Assembly (NCBI GenBank): GCA_052388275.1
Contig: JBQTII010000150.1
Coordinates: 1-22,138 of the forward strand
Direction of reading: 5' to 3'
DNA length: 22,138 nt
Source of the DNA: JBQTII01 sp052388275
GTDB taxonomy: Bacteria; Actinomycetota; Actinomycetes; Sporichthyales; Sporichthyaceae
The notes under the pieces were generated by a model. It worked only from the letters and a program-made list of their open reading frames with translations, was not told the origin of the DNA and ran no database searches. The position numbers were made by a program, and so were the translations under genes. The stretch's first letter is position 1, and the number at the start of each line of letters is the position of its first letter. Shown one piece after another: positions 5,848-12,030 of the stretch.

Positions 5848-6687
5848 ATGCGATCCGAGCTGCCCGGCGACCGACTCAGTGGCGACGCCCTTGCCCGCAA
5901 CTGGCGGCGACCCCGGATGGTGCCTCAGGTTCAGGCTGATCGTGAGCTGGTCGTGGAGGAGGTGGAGACCGGTTTCTGCGGAGCGGTCCTGGCCTGCGAG
6001 AAGGGTCCCGGCGGGCACCTGGTGACGCTGGTGGACCGCCATCAGGCGCGGCGGGTCTTCCCCCTCGGTCCCGGTTTCCTGATCGACGGCAGGCCCGTCG
6101 TGCTCATCCCACCGGCGGGGACGGAACCCAAAGCACCGCCCCGCAATCCCTCCGGGTCGATCGCCGCTCCGCGTTCGCGGGCGCGGGTCGCGCGGGCCTC
6201 GCGGATCTACGTCGAGGGCCGCCACGACGCGGAACTCGTCGAGCGGGTGTGGGGCGCGGACCTGCGCGAGGTCGGCGTGGTCGTGGAGTACCTGGCGGGC
6301 ATCGACGAGCTCCCGGCGCTGGTGGCCGAGTTCGCCCCGGCCCCCGGCGCCCGCCTCGGCGTCCTGGTGGACCACCTCGTCCCTGGTTCGAAAGAGGCCC
6401 GCCTCGCCGCCCAGGTCACCTCCCCCCACACCCTCGTCGTCGGACATCCGTACGTCGACATCTGGCAGGCGGTCAAGCCTGCTGTCGTGGGGATCGCCGC
6501 GTGGCCGCCGGTTCCGCGCGGACGGCCGTGGAAGGAGGGCGTGATCGCGGCTCTCGGCTGGGATTGCGAGCCCTATCAGGCCTGGCGGCGCATCCTGAGC
6601 CGGGTCAACACCTGGACCGACCTGGAGCCGGACCTGCTGGGCCGGGTCGAGGAACTCATCGACTTCGTGAGCGATGGGAGCGAGTGA
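5848..6687 (+). CDS. DUF3097 family protein, unknown function
   Basis: A 279-aa soluble protein of a family largely confined to actinobacteria and often found between hemW and hrcA. Characteristic stretches are VVEEVETGFCGAVL near the N-terminus, IYVEGRHDAELVERVWG in the middle, GVLVDHLVPGSKE, HPYVDIWQAVKP and PWKEGVIAALGW. The EGRHDAELV stretch followed by LVDHLV resembles the Glu and Asp elements of Toprim folds (primases, RNase M5), hinting at a metal-dependent nucleic-acid function; this is my inference from the motif alone. The start at 5848 follows a TACCGT box with no ribosome-binding site. It is divergent from hrcA and shares a 151-nt regulatory region with it. No signal peptide or membrane helix is seen. 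Confidence 0.88.
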   Translation: MRSELPGDRLSGDALARNWRRPRMVPQVQADRELVVEEVETGFCGAVLACEKGPGGHLVTLVDRHQARRVFPLGPGFLIDGRPVVLIPPAGTEPKAPPRNPSGSIAAPRSRARVARASRIYVEGRHDAELVERVWGADLREVGVVVEYLAGIDELPALVAEFAPAPGARLGVLVDHLVPGSKEARLAAQVTSPHTLVVGHPYVDIWQAVKPAVVGIAAWPPVPRGRPWKEGVIAALGWDCEPYQAWRRILSRVNTWTDLEPDLLGRVEELIDFVSDGSE

Positions 6688-6963
6688 GCGAAGATCTCCA
6701 GTGTGTACGAGCAATGGTCAGCGACAAGCGCGAGCCCTTCTTGTCGGTTGAGTGCAGGAAGGTCGCTGCTCGGTCTACACTCGTGGTGCCTGTTGCGTTG
6801 AGCTCCAGGAAGTGAGCCCGAGACCCGGCCGGACGGCCGCGGCGCTCGGGCTTCGCGCTTTGTGGGGCGCTCAGAAGTCGCGGACGACCAGAGCCAGGAT
6901 GCTCTCGCCACCTGCTGCCAGATCCTTAATCAGCGCAACCGCCGCCGACGACCTCGCTCGGTC
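6688..6963. other. 276-nt gap between convergent genes
   Basis: Apart from the hairpin at 6815-6852 I see no gene. A short open frame at 6752-6967 has no ribosome-binding site and no recognisable motif. No tRNA-like structure was found. Confidence 0.5.
6815..6852. terminator. GC-rich terminator-like hairpin
   Basis: AGCCCGAG (6815-6822) pairs with CTCGGGCT (6845-6852); an inner CGGCCG-rich segment can extend the stem. It lies between the convergent DUF3097 and reductase genes and could end both transcripts. Confidence 0.55.
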
Positions 6964-7608
6964 CTAGCGGCGCCAGAACACGTGGTGGACGACGCCACTG
7001 CAACTCGGCACAACGTCGAGGTGGTACCGGTCCAACAACTCCTCCGGCGACTCCCAGAGCCGCGTTCCGCCGCCGATCTCGATCGGCGCCACGGCGACGT
7101 GCAGGGTGTCAATCAGACCGGCGTCAAGAAACTGGCGCACCGTCATCGCCCCACCGCCGAGACGGACGTCCAGGCCGCCAGCGGCCTCCTTGGCCTGCGC
7201 GAGCACCGTGGCCGGTTCGCCGCAGACGAAATGGAAGGTGGTCTCGCCCTTTACCAAGGTCGGGCGCGGATGGTGGGTCAGCACGAACACCGGGGTGCGG
7301 AACGGCGGTTCCTCGCCCCACCAGCCCTCCCAGTCGAGGTTGTCCCACGGCCCGCGCGACGGCGCGAACTTGTTGCGCCCCATGATTTCGGCGCCGATGT
7401 TGCGGTGGAAGTCGCGCGTGAAGTAGTCGTCGATCCCACGACTGCCGCCGGGCTCCGTCCGGTTGGGCCAACTCGCCGTCCCACCGGCCCACGACATCAG
7501 CGCCCACGGGTCGGCGTTGCCGAACGGCCGCTCAAGGCACTGCCCCTCGCCCGCTCCGTAGCCGTCACGGGAAACCGCGAAATTGTGCACCCGAAGCAAC
7601 TGGGTCAT
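6964..7608 (-). CDS. Dihydrofolate reductase / RibD C-terminal-like family protein
   Basis: A 214-aa cytosolic protein of the RibD-C/DHFR-like fold, a group of NADPH-dependent reductases of mostly unknown substrate that is expanded in soil actinobacteria. Visible family features are the opening strand LLRVHNFAVSRDGY, GAEIMGRNKF, TPVFVLTHHPRP, the cofactor-side motif LDVRLGGGAMTVRQFLDAGLID, and HVAVAPIEIGGGTRLWE. The ATG at 7608 is preceded by GGAGGA with good spacing; the frame extends upstream to 7680 without a better start. It is divergent from the SRPBCC gene across a 153-nt gap. True folate reduction is unlikely given its divergence from FolA. Confidence 0.88.
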   Translation of the reverse strand: MTQLLRVHNFAVSRDGYGAGEGQCLERPFGNADPWALMSWAGGTASWPNRTEPGGSRGIDDYFTRDFHRNIGAEIMGRNKFAPSRGPWDNLDWEGWWGEEPPFRTPVFVLTHHPRPTLVKGETTFHFVCGEPATVLAQAKEAAGGLDVRLGGGAMTVRQFLDAGLIDTLHVAVAPIEIGGGTRLWESPEELLDRYHLDVVPSCSGVVHHVFWRR

Positions 7609-7761
7609 CTCTCCTCCGACGCTCGATCGTCCAGCCGTGTGCAGACACCGCAAAGCATGGCGCCACTTCGGTTCCGTCACCGACGCCGTAGGCGTACGAC
7701 ACCTGGGAACAGTGGGCTCGGTTCCAACGCACGAGCCGGCCGGGAAGGCAATGATGGTCCC

Positions 7762-8172
7762 GTGGAAACGCAGTCACGACACCTCGCCACTCGCATTGAG
7801 CGGCCGAGCAGCGAGGTCTACGAATTCGCGGTCAACCCGGCGAATCTGCCGTTGTGGGCAGCCGGACTGGCGCGCGGAATCGAGCTGGTCGCCGGCCGTT
7901 GGATCGCGGACTCTCCGATGGGAGAGGTGAGCGTGGCGTTCGTGTCGCCCAACGAGCACGGCGTCCTGGACCACGACGTGCAGCTGCCGACGGGCGAGAC
8001 GGTGTACAACCCGATGCGCGTCATCGCGGACGGGCAAGCGTGCGACGTGGTGTTCACCTTGCGGCGCCGACCGGGCGTCAGCGATGAGGACTTCGACCGC
8101 GACGCGCAGCTCGTGTCGGCCGATCTGGCCAGTCTCAAGAGCATTCTCGAAGCTCGCCAACGCGGCAGGTAG
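7762..8172 (+). CDS. SRPBCC-family (polyketide cyclase/START-like) protein
   Basis: A 136-aa soluble protein of the helix-grip fold. It begins ETQSRHLATRIERPSSEVYEF, the usual first strand and helix of SRPBCC proteins, followed by AVNPANLPLWAAGLARGIE and the central strands up to DVVFTLRRRPGVSDEDF, and it ends with the long C-terminal helix (about 112-133). These proteins bind hydrophobic ligands in a central cavity; some are cyclases, some act in stress. No catalytic residues can be named. The GTG at 7762 is the only start that gives a family-like N-terminus; its ribosome-binding site is weak (GGAAGG about 14 nt upstream). The open frame continues far upstream, but that part lies over the reductase gene and is a shadow. 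Confidence 0.78.
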   Translation: METQSRHLATRIERPSSEVYEFAVNPANLPLWAAGLARGIELVAGRWIADSPMGEVSVAFVSPNEHGVLDHDVQLPTGETVYNPMRVIADGQACDVVFTLRRRPGVSDEDFDRDAQLVSADLASLKSILEARQRGR

Positions 8173-8185
8173 CGTCACCGATTCC

Positions 8186-9229
8186 CTACCGGGCGGCGAA
8201 ACCTCGGTCGCCGAGCCACCCGGCCATGGCCTTCCGGAACGCCGGGGCAGAGCGCTCGAGGGTGATCGCGTGCCCGGTGTCGGGCAAGCGGATCGCCTCG
8301 ACGTCGGAGCTGCCGGTGAACAGGCTCGCCTGCATCGCCGGGTCAGCGAAGAACGCATCCTGCGCGCCGGTGATCACCAGGACCGGAACATCGATGCTCG
8401 CGAGCATGACGGCGTCGGTGACGATCGAGGCGGCGGCGTTACCGGTACCGGCGCAGGCATCGGCGGGACGGGTGCCGACGATGTCCTCGACGATTTCCGA
8501 TTCGCCGTCGAAGAAGAAGTCCGCGGCGGCCCTGGCGTCATCGGTTTCGATCAGCTCGTAGCCGTCATCGCTGCCCACGCATCGGGCCTGCATGCCGGCC
8601 ACGGCCTCGGGCACGCGGGGGGTGGTGAACTCCCCCGAGGCGACCACGAGCAGCGCATCGACGTTGCGGAAGGAGTAGGCCGCCGCCATCGCGACGAACC
8701 CGGAGGCCGAGTGCCCGGCTAAGGCGACCCGCGCCACCTTCGGCGCCCCGCCCTTCGCCCGGTAACTGCCGGCGCGCAACTGCTCGACGATCTGGTGCGC
8801 GACGTCGGCCTCGCTCCCGAAGCAGACCTCGTTGCCGTTCGGCCGCCCGCTGCCCGGATAACCCAGCCGGGTCACGGTCACCGAAACGAACCCCGCGCGG
8901 GCCATCGCAGCGGCGTAGTCGTAGGCCGGCTTCTCGGGGTAGTTCCACAACCGCTCGTCCACCGCGTTGCCGTGCAGGTACAGCGTCGCGGCCTCGATCG
9001 TCCCGCTCCGCAGCGCTGAAGCCGGGCCGCTCAGGTGCCCGGTGACCGTGTACTCCTTCCCGTCCGCCGGGCATGGCACCGCGGAGCGGTTCTCGTTGAC
9101 GACGCGAAAGCTCACCGGAACGCTCGTGACCATGTCCGCGGCCCGGGCGGGGGCGACCAACGCCGATGGCAACGCCAGGGCCAGGCCGAGGGCGAGCGCA
9201 GTCGCGGTAAGCGATCGGGAACGGAACAC
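8186..9229 (-). CDS. Secreted alpha/beta hydrolase
   Basis: A 347-aa exported hydrolase. The N-terminus has basic residues, a hydrophobic core (about 8-25) and an ALVAPARA cleavage site after residue 30, a standard Sec signal peptide. The mature protein has the alpha/beta-hydrolase elements LYLHGNA (oxyanion loop region), the nucleophile elbow GHSASG with Ser174, the acid in ITGAQDAFF (Asp291) and the base in DTGHAI (His320). There are several Cys residues, so disulfides may form outside the cell. The substrate cannot be told. The GTG at 9229 is chosen because it gives a clean signal peptide; the frame is open to 9424, but that part is Arg/Pro-rich and looks non-coding. A TAGATT box on the minus strand at 9262-9267 could be its promoter. 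It converges on the SRPBCC gene with a 13-nt gap. Confidence 0.88.
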   Translation of the reverse strand: MFRSRSLTATALALGLALALPSALVAPARAADMVTSVPVSFRVVNENRSAVPCPADGKEYTVTGHLSGPASALRSGTIEAATLYLHGNAVDERLWNYPEKPAYDYAAAMARAGFVSVTVTRLGYPGSGRPNGNEVCFGSEADVAHQIVEQLRAGSYRAKGGAPKVARVALAGHSASGFVAMAAAYSFRNVDALLVVASGEFTTPRVPEAVAGMQARCVGSDDGYELIETDDARAAADFFFDGESEIVEDIVGTRPADACAGTGNAAASIVTDAVMLASIDVPVLVITGAQDAFFADPAMQASLFTGSSDVEAIRLPDTGHAITLERSAPAFRKAMAGWLGDRGFAAR

Positions 9230-9261
9230 GAGGAACCACCAGTCCGGTAGGAGTTCCGCGC

Positions 9262-9267
9262 AATCTA
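9262..9267 (-). promoter_or_regulatory. Candidate -10 box of the secreted hydrolase gene
   Basis: The minus strand reads TAGATT, a TANNNT box about 33 nt upstream of the GTG start. No clear -35 is visible. Confidence 0.35.
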
Positions 9268-9427
9268 GTGGTCTGCGGCGTGCCCGGATCTGCCCGGTCG
9301 CGCGCCAAAGTTGTCCGAGTACAGCGGCGGAAGATCGAGGAGGTGGGGCACTGGCGCATGGACGGCCATGCTCGCTCGGTCGAGCGCGGGCACGAGGCCG
9401 ACTGGGGTGGCCGCCCAGGAGCATCCG

Positions 9428-9459
9428 TGGTACCAGTGAAGCGGGCTAAGTGGTACCAT
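9428..9459 (+). promoter_or_regulatory. Twin TGGTACCA operator with -10 box of the vapBC operon
   Basis: The 8-bp perfect palindrome TGGTACCA occurs at 9428-9435 and 9451-9458, 23 bp centre to centre (about two helical turns). The right copy overlaps a -10-like TACCAT (9454-9459) ending 6 nt before the antitoxin ATG. RHH antitoxins commonly bind such paired sites, so this is probably the autorepression operator. Confidence 0.7.
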
Positions 9460-9465
9460 CGGGTC

Positions 9466-9729
9466 ATGGCGACCAACCTCCGCCTGGACGAGCGAGCCGC
9501 CTCCGCGCTTCGTGATGCTTCGCGGCGAACGGGTCGATCGCAGCAGGAGCTGCTCCGAGAGGCGATCGACCGCTACCTGGGCCTTGCAGCCGAGGATCGG
9601 TCACTCGATCGCGCCGTGGCCAGCGGTCTGGTCAAGCCTCCGTCGCCCTTTCTCGACCTCCAACCGCGCATCAGACTCAGCGGCGCTCTGAGCACCCTGG
9701 ACCTGCTGGATCGCGACGAACAGCGGTGA
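9466..9729 (+). CDS. vapB: Ribbon-helix-helix antitoxin (VapB type)
   Basis: An 87-aa protein. Residues 1-45 form a CopG/Arc-like ribbon-helix-helix: the strand TNLRLDERAA, then a helix, a turn with GRSQQELLREAI, and a second helix. This part dimerises and binds DNA. The C-terminal 40 residues (with KPPSPFLDLQPRIRLSG) would wrap the toxin. Its stop codon overlaps the toxin start by 4 nt (GTGA), typical of toxin-antitoxin pairs. No ribosome-binding site precedes the ATG; a TACCAT box 6 nt upstream suggests a leaderless transcript. The paired TGGTACCA sites suggest autorepression. Named vapB by partnership with the PIN toxin. Confidence 0.85.
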   Translation: MATNLRLDERAASALRDASRRTGRSQQELLREAIDRYLGLAAEDRSLDRAVASGLVKPPSPFLDLQPRIRLSGALSTLDLLDRDEQR

Positions 9730-10130
9730 GTGTCCTGTACGTGGACACCAGCGCGCTGCTCAAGCGCGTGGTTGTCGAAGCCGAGTCTTCCGCGGTCCGG
9801 GTTCTACTGCGGGAACGACACCTGGCCGGCGATCTGCTCACCTCGTCATCGCTCGCCTGGCTCGAGATCTGGCGCTCGTTGCGTCGGGCGGACGTGGTCG
9901 ATGTCGAAGACGTCGTGGCGTCAGCGATGTCCGGCGTCGCGGAATACCCGCTCGACGACACCATCTTGCGCAGAGCGCGCCGCGTGGGGCCGGATGAGAT
10001 GCGATCGCTGGACGCGATCCACCTTGCCTCGGCCCTCGCCATCGGCGCGGACGCCATCCTCACCTATGACAGGCGGCTGGCCGACGCCGCGGCCGCCATG
10101 GGTCTGGCCGCTTTGGCGCCGAATGAATGA
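9726..10130 (+). CDS. vapC: PIN-domain ribonuclease toxin (VapC type)
   Basis: A 134-aa PIN-domain protein, probably a sequence-specific RNase that blocks translation when the antitoxin is degraded. The four acidic residues expected to hold the metal are visible: Asp7 in LYVDTSALLK, Glu47 in WLEIWRSL, Asp96 in RSLDAIHLASAL, and Asp115 in LTYDRRLADAA. Length is normal. The GTG at 9726 overlaps the antitoxin stop, so the toxin depends on antitoxin translation. It converges on hemW with 3 nt between stop codons, so read-through could run antisense into hemW. Confidence 0.92.
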   Translation: MSVLYVDTSALLKRVVVEAESSAVRVLLRERHLAGDLLTSSSLAWLEIWRSLRRADVVDVEDVVASAMSGVAEYPLDDTILRRARRVGPDEMRSLDAIHLASALAIGADAILTYDRRLADAAAAMGLAALAPNE

Positions 10131-10133
10131 GGG

Positions 10134-11360
10134 TTACTCGGTGAGGTCGCGCACCACCGCGTCGGCGAGCAGCCGCCCGCGCAGGGTCAGCACCGCGCGG
10201 CCGGCGCCGTAGGCCACACGGTCCAACAGGCCGTCACGCGCCGCGCGCTCGGCGCCCAGCGAGCCGGCCGGCCCGAGCTCGCTCAGCGCCAGCCCGTCGG
10301 CCAGGCGCAGGCGCAGCATGACCTCCTCCAGCCGTCGCTGGGCGGCGCCCAGCACCTCCCGGCCCGCCCCCGGGCTGTGACCTTGGCTCAGGCGAGCGGC
10401 GTAGTCGCGGGGGTGGCGCACGTTCCACCAGCGGACCCCGCCGATGTGGCTGTGCGCCCCTGGGCCGATCCCCCACCAGTTCGCGCCGGTCCAGTACAGC
10501 TGGTTGTGTCGGCACGCCGCCCCCGGCGCCGCCCAGTTCGAGACCTCGTACCAGGGCAGTCCGGCAGCGGTCAGGGTCGCGTCGGTCAACTCGTAGCGCC
10601 GGGCCAGGGTGTCGTCATCGGCCACGCTGACCTCGCCGCGGCGCACCCGCGCCGCCAGTCGGGTGCCCTCCTCCACGATCAGGGCGTAGGCGCTGACGTG
10701 GTCGGGTCCGGCCGCCAGCGCCGCCGACAGTGAGAGCGCCCAGTCCTGATCGCTCTCCCCCGGGGCGCCGTAGATCAGGTCGAGGTTGACGTGGTCGAAC
10801 CCGGCCGCGCGGGCCCAGCTCACCGCCTGGGCCGCGCGTCCCGGTGTGTGGGTGCGCTCCAGTGCGGCGAGCACGTGCGGGCGGGCGCTCTGCATCCCGA
10901 AGGAGATGCGGGTGAATCCAGCCGTGCGCAGCGCTACCAAGCTCGCCTCATCGACCGAGTCAGGGTTGGCCTCAGTGGTGATCTCGGCGTCCGGGCAGAG
11001 CCCGAACTCCGCTCGCACGGCACTGAGCATCGAGCCCAGGGCAGCGGGTGACAGCAGGGTCGGCGTGCCACCGCCGAGGAACACCGTCTGCGCCCGGGGT
11101 AGCTCCGCACCGCCGAGGGCGAGCACCCGAGCTGCGAGCCGGATCTCCGCGATCGCACTCGCGGGGTAGTCGCTGCGTGAGGCGCCGTCACCCAGCTCCG
11201 CGGCGGTGTAGGTGTTGAAGTCGCAGTACCCGCAGCGCGACGCGCAGAACGGCACATGCAGGTACACCCCAAAGGCGCGTTGCGCGAGGTCGGTCAGGGC
11301 GGGCGCGGGCAACCCCCCGTCGGCGGGGACCGGTTCGCCCGCGGGGGGCACGGCGGCCAT
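10134..11360 (-). CDS. hemW: Radical-SAM heme chaperone HemW
   Basis: A 408-aa radical-SAM protein of the HemN-like HemW group, which binds heme and is thought to deliver it to respiratory enzymes; it is not an active coproporphyrinogen oxidase. The 4Fe-4S cluster motif is C39-x3-C43-x2-C46 (FCASRCGYCDFN), preceded by YLHVPF. Further on are the SAM-binding FLGGGTPTLL, TEANPDS, ISFGMQS, NLDLIYGAPGES, and the C-terminal RHNQLYW and GIGPGAHS motifs. The ATG at 11360 is 13 nt from the stop of the MOSC gene; an open frame continues upstream but overlaps that gene. Its place next to hrcA/DUF3097 and downstream of lepA is the usual actinobacterial order, here with extra genes inserted. Confidence 0.95.
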   Translation of the reverse strand: MAAVPPAGEPVPADGGLPAPALTDLAQRAFGVYLHVPFCASRCGYCDFNTYTAAELGDGASRSDYPASAIAEIRLAARVLALGGAELPRAQTVFLGGGTPTLLSPAALGSMLSAVRAEFGLCPDAEITTEANPDSVDEASLVALRTAGFTRISFGMQSARPHVLAALERTHTPGRAAQAVSWARAAGFDHVNLDLIYGAPGESDQDWALSLSAALAAGPDHVSAYALIVEEGTRLAARVRRGEVSVADDDTLARRYELTDATLTAAGLPWYEVSNWAAPGAACRHNQLYWTGANWWGIGPGAHSHIGGVRWWNVRHPRDYAARLSQGHSPGAGREVLGAAQRRLEEVMLRLRLADGLALSELGPAGSLGAERAARDGLLDRVAYGAGRAVLTLRGRLLADAVVRDLTE

Positions 11361-11373
11361 CAGGGCGCCACCA

Positions 11374-12009
11374 TCACCGCGAGGAGCGCGCGAGATACGC
11401 GCGCGCCTGCGCGTGTACCTTCGCCGGGAGCGCGCTGACGTCCAACATCGCTGCCAGCAACGCAGGTTCGGTGCTGAGCGCCCGGAACACCGCCGCGGTG
11501 CTGATCTCGTGGTCCGGGCGGTGCACGATGTCGATCGCGTCCCCTGCGCTGAGTTCGCCCTCGACCAGGACCCGCAGGTAGGCACCGGAGCGGGCATCCG
11601 CGGTGAAGCGGCGCACCCAGCCCCGCTCCCCCAGATGACCCTGGAAGGTCTGGCACGGTATCCGCGGGAGGGAGACCTCGAACTCGGCCGTTCCGATCCG
11701 CCACCGCTCACCGATCAGAGCCGCGGCGAGATCAATCCCGACCGTGGTGAGATTCTCCCCGAACTGCCCGTCGCGCAGTGTTCGGCCCAACTGGGTTGAC
11801 CAACGCTCGAGGTCCTCGGCGGCAAAGGCGTAGACGGCCTGGTCGATCCCGCCGTGGTGGCGGCGGTCGGCTTGTTCATCCCCCGCCAGCCCCATCGCGA
11901 ACGCGCGCACAGCGCCCTCGACCGGACGCTTGTCGATGGCGCTGCGCCCCAGGCGGCTGTGCGCGCATGGCGCCGTCACGCCGACACTGATCGCACGAAG
12001 GGTAGGCAC
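11374..12009 (-). CDS. MOSC domain protein, YiiM-like
   Basis: A 211-aa cytosolic protein. The family-defining stretches are GLAGDEQADRRHHGGIDQAVYAF, FGENLTT and LPRIPCQTF with the conserved Cys119, which binds sulfur or molybdenum cofactor in MOSC proteins. YiiM-like members reduce N-hydroxylated compounds using molybdenum cofactor; this role is carried over from the family. The first residues MPTLRAISVG fit the family start. GTG at 12009 is used; no clear ribosome-binding site is visible, but the stop of the upstream MFS gene is 21 nt away, so it may be translated from the same message. hemW follows after 13 nt. Confidence 0.9.
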   Translation of the reverse strand: MPTLRAISVGVTAPCAHSRLGRSAIDKRPVEGAVRAFAMGLAGDEQADRRHHGGIDQAVYAFAAEDLERWSTQLGRTLRDGQFGENLTTVGIDLAAALIGERWRIGTAEFEVSLPRIPCQTFQGHLGERGWVRRFTADARSGAYLRVLVEGELSAGDAIDIVHRPDHEISTAAVFRALSTEPALLAAMLDVSALPAKVHAQARAYLARSSR

Positions 12010-12030
12010 CGGGTCATTTTGCCGCGGCGA

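Noticed and set aside
4629..5939. A 436-codon open frame on the plus strand
   Set aside because: It is antisense to hrcA and crosses the CIRCE promoter region and the DUF3097 start.
6752..6967. Small open frame in the gap after DUF3097
   Set aside because: No ribosome-binding site and no family motif, and it spans a terminator-like hairpin.
6862..7761. Long upstream extension of the SRPBCC gene
   Set aside because: It runs antisense over the RibD/DHFR-like reductase, which has clear motifs and a good ribosome-binding site.
9268..9465. N-terminal extension of the antitoxin gene
   Set aside because: It would run through the paired TGGTACCA operator and add an Arg-rich segment not found in RHH antitoxins.
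11361..11711. N-terminal extension of hemW
   Set aside because: The frame stays open, but this part overlaps the MOSC gene, is Arg/Ser-rich and is not in HemW proteins.
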